A stretch of DNA of 64,000 bases from positions 248,001 through 312,000 of the forward strand of contig JADHYV010000008.1 of NCBI GenBank assembly GCA_027604705.1, read 5' to 3'. The position numbers and the translations under genes are program-made. The notes below the pieces were generated by a model that was not told the origin of the DNA, made no database searches, and worked only from the letters and a program-made list of their open reading frames with translations. Position 1 is the first letter of the stretch. Each line of letters starts with the position of its first letter. This DNA comes from Allomyces arbusculus (taxonomy: Eukaryota; Blastocladiomycota; Blastocladiomycetes; Blastocladiales; Blastocladiaceae). Below are positions 12,067 through 22,106 of this stretch, piece by piece.

Positions 12067-13566
12067 CGCGAATCGGGTTCAAGGCAGTACGCGGCGGCAG
12101 AGAGAATAGAGATGGTCCTGAAGCGCGGAATCGGTCGAGCAAGCCGGTCGCGAGTGACGAGCAATGGCCAGGCGTTGTGCGAGAGTGCAAGAACGAGAGT
12201 AAAGAGGGGTTTGCGCGCGAGGACAGCTAGAGCGCGAGAGCGGGCGCGGCGATGGCCGAGCTTTATAGGTCCGGCGACAGCGGCGGCGGGCGTGTTTCGA
12301 GTGGACAGTTCGATGGCGACCCTGCCGCGGGCACACACAAGCTGGGATTGGCCGCGGGAAACTGCGGCGGCAGCAGCAGGAGCAGGACGCGCAATGGGCG
12401 AGGACGTTGAAGGAAAGGGAGGAGAGCGTTCTCGTAAAGCGCGGCGCACAAGCGCGTGGGCGACCTCAAGTTTTCAACCCGGTGGGTCAGACGTTGCCGT
12501 TTCTCGAGAAGGCGCGTCGTGCGCGGCCAGTTGGCGGCGGCGGCATGGTGTCAGGACCCGGCGGCAGTTGGCGATGAGTGCGTACGCCAGCTGCAGCTCG
12601 TCAGCATCGCCAACGACGCGCGGCGCGCTTGCTTCATGATCAGAGCATCGCCGACATTGTAGGGCGAGCCCATTGGCGCGCGCGACTTGGCATCCGCCGC
12701 GGCGGCAAGGGATGCGCGCGTGGCGTACGCCGCGGCCAAAGCGTTTGCAGCGGCGGCACTAACTCTGGACGAGAGGAGGACCCGTGGCGCTCGGCCCCGT
12801 CGCCGCTTTTGGCCTCGCTGCCGCGGTCAAGTGATCGCGTCCGTGACGCCTCTCGACGCGCCCTTGTTGGCCCCACTGCCACCACCAACCAACTGGGGCT
12901 GCTGCCTCGTGTCCGTTCGCCCCCATCGACGAGCTGACGACGACGACGGGCCCCGCGTGAGCGTTGTGCGCTTCATTGAGCCCTGGCATCACGGCTGTCG
13001 GCGCAGCGCACGCTCGTAGTCACGATCCGCGAACGCGCGCATCCACTCCAGGTACCTGAGGCGGACCAAGCGAGAGAACCGTCCAGAAGTCGCGGGCACC
13101 CATGAGCCCCACTTGTTCACAGTGCTCACAGTGCACCAAGTCGTCCGCGAGCAGCTGTTCGAGAAGGCGAGGTAAATAGGTGTGACCGCCGTCCTTCAAG
13201 ATGCCGTTTGTTGCGGCCTGAACGGACATGCCCAACACCGTCGGTTAATGGCGCAAACATGCGCACGGCTTCCGGTGCAACGTCTCGGGAGGTTGCACAA
13301 GCGGGCGAGTTCGCCACCTGCTGGGGCACCAGGCAGCGTTGAAACCCGGCTGATGGGTTCTGTTTGGGCCCGTGTTCATGAGCAAAAGGGTACCCGACAG
13401 TGGCAGGGCGAACAACTTGCAGCGACGCGCCTACTCCTGACAGTAAGCGAACCAAGAGAAAAACCGCCAACTGGTGTCGAAAAAACAGATCCGCCACCGC
13501 CCAATATACTTACGAAACTACAAGCAAGCAAATAATACAATCCCAATGACCCCAACCATAATTGAT
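12067..13566. other. Intergenic and promoter region, no gene supported
   Basis: The right-hand part of the 12.0-12.4 kb stretch is the promoter and leader of acyl-CoA synthetase 1. From 12.45 to 13.5 kb there are GC-rich open frames up to about 120 codons on both strands, dominated by Arg, Ala, Ser and Pro, with no recognisable domain. I do not call them genes. Confidence 0.5.
12261..12268 (-). promoter_or_regulatory. TATA box of acyl-CoA synthetase 1
   Basis: On the minus strand this reads CTATAAAG followed by CTC, 195 bases upstream of the start codon at 12066. It matches the Hsp104 TATA sequence over 11 bases. The surroundings are strongly GC-rich. Confidence 0.6.
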
Positions 13567-14402
13567 TCACTCCCTCTCCTTGCTCGGCGACGGCGACGCT
13601 GCGCCAACTGCCACCGCAGCACCACCGGTCCGCCGTGCCATGGCGCGCTGCGTCAGCTCCGACATGGTCATGGCGCGGAACCGCTGCGACATGTAACTGA
13701 GCACGTCGCGCATCTCCGACGACATGCCCGACTTGCGCAGCATGATCATAAACTGGCCAATCTCGCCCTTGGGCACCTCGCCGCGCGCTTCCCACGTCAT
13801 GGTGGGCTTGGGCGAGAACTGCAGCTCACGCAGCGCCGCCGTCGTGTACCGCGGCCGATTCAGCAGGTCGAGCGTCTCGATCGCCACAGTCGTGTCGGGC
13901 GTCGCCGTGAAGGGAGTTGAGGTGGTCGAAGCCGGCAGCGCCGCGTCGCGGACCAGGAAGATGCGCGTCACGTAGGGCGTGAAGAACTTGTAGGCGGCAA
14001 GCGTCGAGAGCGTCGAGAAGACGGTGGCTGTTGCAAAGGAGGAGGCTTCGGTCAGCGATTCGGATTGTGATCGATCGGTGATCACTGGCCATAATTACCC
14101 CCAATCGTGACGCCAGGACTTAGCATCAGCGCAACGGCCGCATTCGTCTGGACCGCGGCCGCGTCGACAAACATCAGCGACACGGGCAGCGCGACCGCCG
14201 AGAGACCGAGCGACGAGACCGAAAAAAACTTGAGCACTTTCACTGCATTGTTCATGTGCCCGCGGTAGACAATCTCAGCGTTGGGCGGCAGCGCCTTGGT
14301 CGTGTGCAGCGCACGAGAGCATACGGTCCGCGAGCATTGCAGCAAGTGTGGGCGCGCCGTCGCGGCGCAAATCGTTGTTGTCGTGAACCTCGTGGTGTAC
14401 AT
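13567..14402 (-). CDS. TMEM70-like mitochondrial inner-membrane protein
   Basis: Exons 14402-14099 and 14027-13567 give 254 residues. The start has a classical mitochondrial presequence (Thr, Arg and Ala rich, no acids), then YRGHMNNAVKVLKFFSVSS leading into a first hydrophobic hairpin. After the intron, STLAAYKFFTPYVTRIFLV resembles the second half of the TMEM70/TMEM186/TMEM223 superfamily (Y-x-G near the start, paired membrane helices, then a soluble beta-rich tail). TMEM70 helps assemble the c-ring of ATP synthase in animals; assigning that role here is inference from fold and targeting. The start codon lies 216 bases from the start of the divergent COX7C gene. Confidence 0.8.
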
Positions 14403-14618
14403 GGTGAGCAGAGGATTGAGAAGGCATGTGATCCCACGTTTGAATCCGCTGCCCAAGGTTGCTGCCCTTTTTCGCACAGCAGCCGGCTCGTGTTGAACAC
14501 ACACCACCAGCTCGCACCACCAGCTCGCCGCCGCCAGCCGAAGCACCATCGTCAAGCACGCGCGCATATCTCCTCTCCCTCGCGACCGTCCTGCCGGCAA
14601 CAACCCGCATTCTCCACC
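14403..14618. promoter_or_regulatory. 216-base bidirectional promoter between two mitochondrial genes
   Basis: The TMEM70-like gene (-) and COX7C (+) start head to head, leaving only 216 bases for both 5' leaders. No TATA sequence is seen. Both products are predicted mitochondrial inner-membrane proteins of oxidative phosphorylation. Confidence 0.6.
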
Positions 14619-14913
14619 ATGTTCTCGGTTCTCCGCACCACGGCCCTGCGCACGCGCTCGCAATCGGTTGTCCGCTCGGGCTTCAACCCCTCGAACGAGA
14701 ACTTTGCCGTATGTTCAACAGCAGCACCATCGACCTGCACAATGAATTTTCGAACCCCTCCGGTCCTGACTTATTGGATCCCCGCAGAACCTGCCCTTTG
14801 ACGTGAGCTCCAAGTTTGGCCTCGCCGTCAAGATGACGCTCTACCTCGGTGCCGGCTTTGGCGCGCCCTTCTTTGGCGCGTGGTTCCAGCTCAAGAAGGG
14901 CGGTGCCATTTAA
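14619..14913 (+). CDS. COX7C: Cytochrome c oxidase subunit VIIc (yeast Cox8)
   Basis: This small single-pass subunit of respiratory complex IV sits in the mitochondrial inner membrane. Exons 14619-14708 and 14788-14913 encode 71 residues. Residues 1-30 are a presequence with five Arg and no acids. The mature part opens NLPFDVSSKFGLAVKMTLY, followed by GAGFGAPFFGAWFQLKK, which matches the family pattern NLPF...K...TLYFGSGFAAPF...QLKK. The intron falls exactly between presequence and mature protein. The gene diverges from the TMEM70-like gene. Confidence 0.93.
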
Positions 14914-15375
14914 ATGCTCTCCTTCTCGTTCACTTGCGTGTGGGATGCGCTGGTGCCGGTTGGCGTTTACGCGATGCGTGGCTGGTGCGCCGTCTATCCA
15001 TTGCGCCTGGCCTTTCTGAACGTGACGCTGACCTCTCCCGGATGCATCTCTCCAGACATCTCGCTCGACGCATGCGCACGCGCTCTCCGTCCGCGTCAGT
15101 CACCCCCCCTCGTTCTCTCGTCTTCCCTCCACCCCATCCTAGTTCTCTCGATTGCCCGTAGCGTCGGGGTTTTGCCCCATCGCTCCGCCGTGGGGCCCCT
15201 GAAACCAATATACAAAAATGTTGAACCCCCTCAACCTCGTCCTCGTTCGCGTCGTCGCGGCCGCGGGTTCACGCACCCAATGTGGAAAAAATGGAAATGA
15301 AATTGCTTGGACACATGCAAAGAGAACAGAGAAACTACGATAATCCACCTCTCCTTTTTTTTTCGTGCCTCGCGC
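14914..15375. other. Convergent 3' region, no gene
   Basis: This is the 3' flank shared by COX7C (+) and the tubulin acetyltransferase (-). It contains pyrimidine-rich stretches, a T run at 15355-15363 and A-rich sequence near 15290-15345, likely 3' UTR and polyadenylation sequence. No credible reading frame. Confidence 0.5.
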
Positions 15376-16690
15376 TCACCGCCTTGCCGTCATCCCGACC
15401 GTCGTCCACGGCGACGACGCGGCCAAGTGCGGCAAGATCGGCGTCGACCGCGGGAGCGAGCTCGGTCGCGTGCGTCGCGCCCCCGCCTGGGTCGTGGTTG
15501 TGTACTCGACTGCCGACCGCACGCCAGGGAGCGTGGGGAGGCGGTTGATTTGCGCGACGACCGAATCGAGCGAGTGCGACGTGGACCGCGGGACCGCCAA
15601 GTCGGTGGTCGACTCGGGCGATGTCGGGCCGGAACTGCCGGGACTTGCACGGTGCGGTTGGTGGTGGTGGTGGTGGTGGTGGTGGCCGAGAACGACGATT
15701 TCCGGCGGTGCCGGCGCCGCACGTGTCCGGCTTGTTTCTCGTGGTAATATTCCTTGAACGGGAGCGGCATGGACTGAGAGGGCCGGGAAAGATGGAGCAG
15801 CGGGCGGTGGTGGCGGAGCGGCACGGCGCGCGTGCCGGACGGGAAGTGGATCCAGAGACCGACGCGGTGCGGCCGCGTCGCCCGTACTGCCGGCACGGAA
15901 CAGGACATAGTTGTTGGGCTGCGCGTGCGCTTCGACGAGGCCGTAGTTTTTCGCAAGGAACGCGCGCATCCGCGGCGAGGGGCGGTCGTAGGCGAGATCT
16001 TCGGGCGACGCGTTTTCGCGCTATTCCACGGCGGCAGGGAGTCAGAAACGGCAGTTGCTGGAGGAACAGAACAATCTATCGTACGCACCTCGAGCATCAC
16101 TTGAAAAAGCGTCTTGCCGTGCCCCTGCCGCTGGCGTCCTTCGACCACATAAAAATCGAGCACGCAAAGCGGCGTGACGGCCTTGAGCTGGCCCGTGCCG
16201 TCGTTCAGGTAGAGCTTCTTGGTCGCGACTTTCAGAAAGCCGACGACAGTCCAGGTGGACGGTTTGCCGCCTGGCGATGCGGACCCAGGCTCGTCGCTTG
16301 GCGGCGTGGGCACGCGCAGCATGTAGATGCGGTGATCCGTGTCAAGCAGCCGCTTGACGGACGTGATGGGCGTCTTGAGGCACTGTGCCTGGCGGGATGC
16401 GGATCAAAATCACGTCAATCAACGGCTCCCGTCGCCCATCGCGGCTGATGCAATCGTACCTTGGCCGACGCGGCACCGAGCGCGTCCAAGACGATGCGAA
16501 ACTGCTCTTGCCTATCAAACAACGTCGTCAGGGCCTCGTCCCACATCCATTTCCGTGCCGAGTATCACGGCACATACCGCTGCCGCTGCTGCACCGTGCA
16601 CAACGCCGGCGGGCGGAACGCCGAGGCCTGCACGACCGAAACGGCGCCCTCGGCGAGAAAACTGGCCACGAGATCGTTGGACACGTCCAT
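15376..16690 (-). CDS. ATAT1: Alpha-tubulin N-acetyltransferase (ATAT1 / MEC-17 family)
   Basis: The enzyme acetylates Lys40 of alpha-tubulin inside microtubules and is mostly found in organisms that build cilia or flagella. Exons 16690-16578, 16511-16460, 16388-16089 and 16020-15376 give 369 residues. Exon 3 holds the GNAT core: CLKTPITSVKRLL, VVGFLKVATKKLYL, and CVLDFYVVEGRQRQGHGKTL. The last contains the catalytic Asp of the LDFYV motif and the acetyl-CoA loop RQRQGHGK. Exon 4 continues with AYDRPSPRM and GLVEAHAQPNNYVLF, both family hallmarks. The Pro/Ser-rich tail (about 190 residues) includes eight consecutive His. Intron 1 could use another acceptor; the one chosen (before 16511) restores phase and homology. 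Confidence 0.93.
15660..15683 (-). repeat. (CAC)n coding polyhistidine run
   Basis: The + strand reads about eight GGT units; on the coding strand they give eight His in the tail of the tubulin acetyltransferase. This is a trinucleotide microsatellite kept in frame. Confidence 0.8.
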
Positions 16691-17449
16691 GGTGCCTTCA
16701 GTTCAAGCAATTATCGGAGCGTCGACGGGTGGACACGCGCGTGCAGTGCCCGCGCAATAGACATGACCGGGAAAAGTGCGAGTTGATGGGAGAGATGACG
16801 CTCGGCCAAAAATCGAGTCGAGCGCGTGGAGAGAGCGAGGAGGGCCAGTCGGGTGCGGTAAACAAGTTGGGATGGGACGCGATGGCCTCTATGGAGCGCA
16901 ATCGGCCGCGGCTGGTGGCTGCAGGGCCCCGTCAGAGGCCGATTGATCGGTCCTTTGGCTGCAGCGAGGATCCAGTGGCGGGTCGGGGGAGGGGTGGCGT
17001 CTTCCGAGCGGCGCGGGTGCGAATGACACCAGGCAAGGGACTCGAGCGGCGCGTCGGCAAGTCAGTGGTGGAGCGGTCGGCCCATGGGATGCAAGGGTCC
17101 GTGCGCACGGCGAGCGGGTGTCGGACAGGTGCACGGAGGCCGGGAGCAGGGATGCGGCCTGGATCGGGGCCATGGAAGCAAGCGTTTGGCGCAGATTGCA
17201 CCAAGTCGGCACCGTTTGGACGCTGGCCAGCGTCGCAATCATGATTTTCGCAGGCCAGCAACCGGAAATGTGCACCACACCGAGACGACGCGAGACGCTG
17301 GGTGACTAAATTGCACGTGCGCATCCACGTCAGCGCTTGTCCTGTGTCGCGACGTGCTCTGGCCTCCGCTCGGCCGCTGATGCCAAAACGTGCCTTCGTT
17401 CGACCTTGGTTGCTGGATCACGCCTCGAGCTGCTGCAGCTGCCTCAACG
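16691..17449. other. Divergent intergenic region
   Basis: The region lies between the starts of the tubulin acetyltransferase (-) and a small membrane protein (+). Open frames cross it on both strands, but their translations lack family features and are Arg-rich. No TATA sequence was found. Confidence 0.45.
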
Positions 17450-17830
17450 ATGACCGACGAATCGTCAACCACGCGCACGCAGCGAGCCGACAGGCCCGCG
17501 ACGGCCACACCCCGACCATCGGGCCAGGCCAAGGCGTCTTCCAACTTCAACCGCCCTCCCGGCTGGACGTCGCCGTTTGCATTCCGGCTGCCCAAGTTGA
17601 CGAGGGAGCAGCTCGAGCTCATCAACCGGTACTCGAGCCGCGGGTGGGGCGGCCTCTTCATCGCGTGCGCAGTTGGCGCGTCGATCGGTACGTCTGTTTG
17701 GAAATTATGGACGTGGGGATGATCACGGCACGTGTTGCTCACCGTCAGCGTCTCCAACTCAGGGTACTCGCTCCACACGAACACCGACGGCGATGACAGC
17801 GAGGGCAGCAAGGCCAAGTCGCGGGCGTGA
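17450..17830 (+). CDS. Small single-pass membrane protein of unknown function
   Basis: Exons 17450-17687 and 17763-17830 give 101 residues. The N-terminal half is hydrophilic, rich in Thr, Arg and Pro. It is followed by PPGWTSPFAFRLPKLTREQL, then one hydrophobic segment, GWGGLFIACAVGASIGYSL, and a short polar tail ending SKAKSRA. The splice (donor GTACGT, acceptor CTCAG before 17763) lengthens the membrane segment naturally. Reading through the donor instead ends after nine codons. Size and topology recall small mitochondrial or ER assembly factors, but I do not recognise a family. An upstream in-frame ATG exists at 17390. Confidence 0.6.
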
Positions 17831-18959
17831 TACTTGACAGGCGCGCTCAGTGCTCGTCGCGCGCAGGGGCCGTGCGGTCGACCCTCGGCCAGGTCTGACT
17901 CGATTGCGCCGCCGCGCGAGCCATGGCAGTACACGCTGTCGCCCTGCTCGCTCGCGAAGTCGTGTCGGGGTGGCCGCCGCAGCAACGTCGTGGAGCAACG
18001 GAAATGCCCGTTTGAACGAGCGGCTCGAGCCGGAATCTTCTCGTCCCATCACCGTGTATCAATCCCCTTCGTCGCGGTTGTCGCGCGGCGAGATATGCAC
18101 GCCGGGGGGCGCGCGTGCGAGGAGAAGCAGGGGGCGGAAAGCAGAAAATACAGTCTTGATTGTCGAGATGGCGCCAATAGCGTGATGCTGCGTTGTTGGA
18201 GCGGGGTGCGAGACGGTCTCACGGCAGGAGCGCGCGTTCGCCACTCACAGTTCACACGCGGCCAACAGGTGCCGTGTCTCCCCGTTGCGCTTTGGCAGTC
18301 GCGCTCGCGCCGGCGCGCGGGAGACGGACACGCGGCCGCCGTCCCCCGCGCGCTCGTGGCGGCTCGCCGGCCGGCCCGCGGGCTGGCGAAGCGCGCAGGG
18401 CGGGGGCGCCTCCGTTGTGCGCAGCGGGCCACCGTGCTGTCGGGATGTGCTGGCAAACTCTCCAGCGGACACGGCCAAGACGCGCTCGGCACGCGACACG
18501 CGACTTGCGTGCGCAGCCGCGCCCTTTTTCCTCTCCTCTTCACCACCGGCCCACCACCACCAACCACCCCCCACCGCCACCGCCGCCCACCGCGCTGCCG
18601 GCCGTTGCCGCCGCCGCCGCTGCCGCCCGAGCTCCCGCTAACCCGGCGCATTCGAGCCGCCGCCGCCGCCGCCAAGACGCTGCGCCCCCCACTGCACCGG
18701 CACCGTGATCCCCGCCGTCCAGCGCACCCGCCGCGCCCTCCCATCACCGCACGCATCGCTGCCGCACCGGCTCTCCTGTGCCCGCGCTTACCGCGCGCAT
18801 TCGCGTCGCGTCCGTGGCGCCGCCGCACCCGACCGCGTTTTCGGCACCGTTACCCGCTCGCTCGTGCTCCTGCAGCTGCAACACGCGCACCGGCCGCTCA
18901 CAGGCACGCGCACCCTGATCCGCTGCTTTACACCCACCCATCGGCCGCCACGCCACACC
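17831..18959. other. Upstream region of the DYRK kinase gene
   Basis: This 1.1-kb CpG-rich, C-rich region is full of CCG and CAC runs between 18540 and 18960, and is probably promoter and long 5' leader. Frames here encode Arg/Pro/Ala-rich sequence without domains. No gene is supported. Confidence 0.45.
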
Positions 18960-21309
18960 ATGTTGCGAGGATCACGGTGAGTTTGACGCCCCCCCCCCCC
19001 CCCCCTGTTCACCTCTTCCGTTCCACGACTCATTCCGATCGGCGCGCCGCAGCGTCGACTCCCTGGCCAGTTTCGACACGGGCAAGCCGGGCACCGCCGG
19101 GTCGACCTCCTACCACGCGTCGGCCACGTCCTCAGCCACGTCCTCGGCGCGCCGCACGCCCGCGTCGTCGCGCACGCCCTCGTCGTCGACTCTCCGCCGG
19201 TCGCCGCGGATCGCGAATGCCACGGCAGCAGCTGCGGCTGCGGCAGCAGCAGCCGCCGCGGCCGCCGCAAGGACACCGCCACCGATGCCCACGTTCTTGT
19301 CGCCGCAGGGTCCGTGCTCTTGGGTCGAGTGGATCACGCGTTTCCGAGGGTCGGTAGGGTCGGGGAACTGACGCGCCGTGCGCACCGGGCCGGACTAGAC
19401 GTGATCGCGTCGAGCGGCAACCAGCTCACGTCGTTTGAAACGTACGAGGTGCTCACCTACCCAGAGGTCTACTACTGGGGTCAGTCGATCTTCTCGGCCA
19501 ACAAGAAGAAGACCAACGGGTTGTCCGACGCGTTGCCAAACAATGGTGGGTTTCCCGCCGGTGCTCGTCTTTCCGCCGTCGACGCGCGCGATGCTGATCA
19601 CTGACCATGATCGCGTGGACAACAGGCTTCGACGACTCCAAGGGCGACTACCTGATCCAGCCGCACGACCACATTGCGTTCCGGTACGAGATTCTCGAGG
19701 TGCTTGGCAAGGGGTCGTTTGGCCAAGTCGTGCGCGCGCTCGACCACAAGACACAGGAACAGGTCGCGCTCAAGATCATTCGCAACAAGAAGCGGTTCAC
19801 GTCGCAGGGCGAGATTGAGATTCGGATTCTCGAGGACTTGAAGCGCTGGGTGCGTGCGCGTCGGTTGGTCCACCGATGCGGGGTTTGCAACGTCAAACTG
19901 ACGCGTAGGTGATACCTAGGACCCGGACGACTCGTGCAACTGCGTGCAAATGGTCGAGACGTTCAAGTTCCGCAACCATCTGTGCATTGTCTTTGAGCTG
20001 CTCTCAATGAACCTCTACGAGTTTATCAAGGGCAACGATTTTCGCGGGTCCTCGGTCGGCCTGATTCGCCGGTTCACGGTGCAGATTCTCAACTGCCTGT
20101 GCCTGCTCTGGCGCAACCAGATCATTCATTGCGACTTGAAGCCGTACGTTTTTTGGTCCCGGACCGCGCGTTTCGACGGCCACAACGCGTTCTCTGACCC
20201 CGTTCCGACTCATTTCCATGCGTAGTGAAAACGTGCTGCTGCGCGCGACCAACAAGTCGCAAATCAAGGTGATCGATTTCGGTTCGTCGTGCCACTTGAG
20301 CGAAAAGGCCTACACGTATATCCAGTCGCGCTTCTACCGGTCGCCCGAGGTGATTCTTGGGGCGCCCTATGAAATGGCCATCGACATGTGGTCGCTCGGG
20401 TGCATTCTCGTCGAATTGTTTACGGGCTACCCGATCTTCCCGGGCGAGAACGAGCAGGACCAGCTCTGGTGCATGATGGAGGTTCTTGGGTTGCCCGACC
20501 CGGACTTGATGGCGATTGCCGAGCGCAAGCACTTGTTTTTTGGTACGCTCCTGCGGCCATGTTGGTTGGGGAGTGAGAGAGATAAGTGAACTGATGGTGG
20601 TCCGGTGTCCTGCGCAACAGATCCCAACAACGAGCCCAAACCGTTCACCAACTCCAAGGGCAAGTCGCGCAAGGTCGGGGCCAAGACGCTCGCCAATGCC
20701 ATCAAGTGCCGGGACGAGCCGCTGTTTGTCGATTTCATTGCCAAGTGCCTGATTTGGGACCCGAACAAGCGCATGAAGCCGACTGAAGGTCCGTGCTTGA
20801 TCTGATCCACCATCTTCACTGTCCTGACCAGGGTCATTGACTCGTGTTTTTTTCACTTCGGCTCCACAGCAATCCACCACCCTTGGATCGTGCAAATCGA
20901 CTCGGCCGCGGCCCGCGGGCTGGCTGACGTGCGGCACCCGCTCGGCTCTGCGTCCTCGACGTCTTCGTCGCTCGGCGGCGCACGCAAGTCGGCCACGGCC
21001 TCGGGCAAGGCAACCGGCGGGAAAATGCCGCGCGCATTGCCACCGATCGTGCAACTGTCGGCGCCCGCGCCGTCCGCGCAGAAACCCTACCCGTCGCCAC
21101 GGACGTACCAGTCGCGGCCCGTCTACGCGAGCAAGATTTCGAAAACGATTCCCGTCGGACCGGCGCCAACGTCGGCGGGCCGTCGTGGGTCAGGTGGGCT
21201 CGTGGCGGAGCAACCCCCACCGCCGCCGACGCAGGCGGCGACCACCGCGGGGGTCGCGCCGGGCACGGTCAAGGGGATCGCGTCGAGGTGGAGCAATCCG
21301 CAAGTGTAG
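18960..21309 (+). CDS. DYRK2/Pom1-like dual-specificity protein kinase
   Basis: DYRKs autophosphorylate on an activation-loop Tyr during folding, then act on Ser/Thr. Exons 18960-18976, 19053-19309, 19399-19545, 19626-19849, 19920-20143, 20226-20542, 20621-20788 and 20870-21309 give 597 residues. The N-terminus is Ser/Thr-rich with a 15-Ala run. The DYRK homology box reads [19 protein letters not shown]. The kinase domain follows: GKGSFGQVV (Gly loop), [10 protein letters not shown] (catalytic Lys), [20 protein letters not shown] (HCD variant of HRD, usual in this family), IDFGSSC (DFG), [13 protein letters not shown] (activation-loop Tyr) and IDMWSLGCI. The C-tail is Pro/Ser-rich. The DYRK box and YDD-like GFDDSKGDY place it with DYRK2/4 and Pom1 rather than Yak1. 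Spacing and frame agree across all eight exons. Confidence 0.94.
18988..19006 (+). repeat. Poly-C run in DYRK intron 1
   Basis: An uninterrupted run of roughly 18 C lies 12 bases after the donor of intron 1 (GTGAGT). Two introns of acyl-CoA synthetase 2 have similar poly-C runs on their coding strand. Confidence 0.8.
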
Positions 21310-22089
21310 GTGGGTTTGCGGCGCCGTGACTTGTGTGTGCCGGTGTGGGTGGTGATCGGGTGGGGATGGAACTGACGCGTTTGCTCGTGCCGTTGGTCAT
21401 GTAGGTTGATGTGATGCCGCGGAGCTCGCTCGTCAGGCGCGCGTGCGTCCAAGTCGCGTCGCTGCCGGTTGTTGTTTTCGTCCATTTTTTTTTTTTGTTT
21501 GTTTTCGTTCTTCGTGTTCGATTGCATACCCCTCGAATTGCCGGGCAACTGGCCCGGACCCCGCCTTTCTTCTTCTTCTCACCCGCTTTCCAGTTTCTGT
21601 TTACCCGTTTCGTGCGACCCTTTTGTCTTTACCTCTTGATGGCGCAGGTTTCCTCACCGGCTGCGCGTGCGTATCTTACGTCTCGTCTTGTTTTTTTCCC
21701 TCGTTTCGTGCCCATGAAGCCGCGCGCATTGAGGGATCGCGTCGCGCGGCGACTCGCTTGATTAGTTGACCGACCTTGTCCTTTTGGTTTCCGTGGACTG
21801 ATTGATTGAAAATTTGGTTTTGGGAGAGCTACCTGACCTTGGGCGAAGCCGCCAAAGTTTCAAGAAAATGAGTTGAACTCGAATACCGTTCTGTCGCAAT
21901 TTCAGGAGAGGTCGGGTTAACGCGACCGACGACAGCGACAAAGAATCAGAAAAAATGCTTCTAATGTATTTACGTCGACCCGTGCAAGCACAACGAGACC
22001 AGATCTCGAACAGAATCCAGCATGGTTTGCAACCGCACGCGCGACCGTACTCGCCCTCGCCGTCGCCCAATCATTCTGCCGGCGCCCAA
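21310..22089. other. Convergent 3' region between DYRK and acyl-CoA synthetase 2
   Basis: No gene is seen. The first half is T-rich on the + strand, with several runs of 8-13 T (about 21484-21497 and 21690-21698), as expected for a 3' UTR. The second half is AT-richer than its surroundings. Frames are short. Confidence 0.5.
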
Positions 22090-22106
22090 TCATTCTGCCG
22101 GCGCCG
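22067..22106. repeat. Two-copy 19-base tandem repeat across the stop codon of acyl-CoA synthetase 2
   Basis: The unit CCCAATCATTCTGCCGGCG occurs twice in direct succession. The minus-strand stop codon (22090-22092) lies in one copy and the other repeats the same stop just downstream. It looks like a recent slippage duplication with no effect on the protein. Confidence 0.75.

Noticed and set aside
16339-17244. 301-codon + strand frame
   Set aside because: It overlaps the first exons of the tubulin acetyltransferase on the other strand and its translation shows no family features.
17834-19357. 507-codon + strand frame before and into the DYRK gene
   Set aside because: Arg/Pro-rich translation of promoter and leader sequence. 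The real DYRK exons lie in another frame and are supported by conserved motifs.
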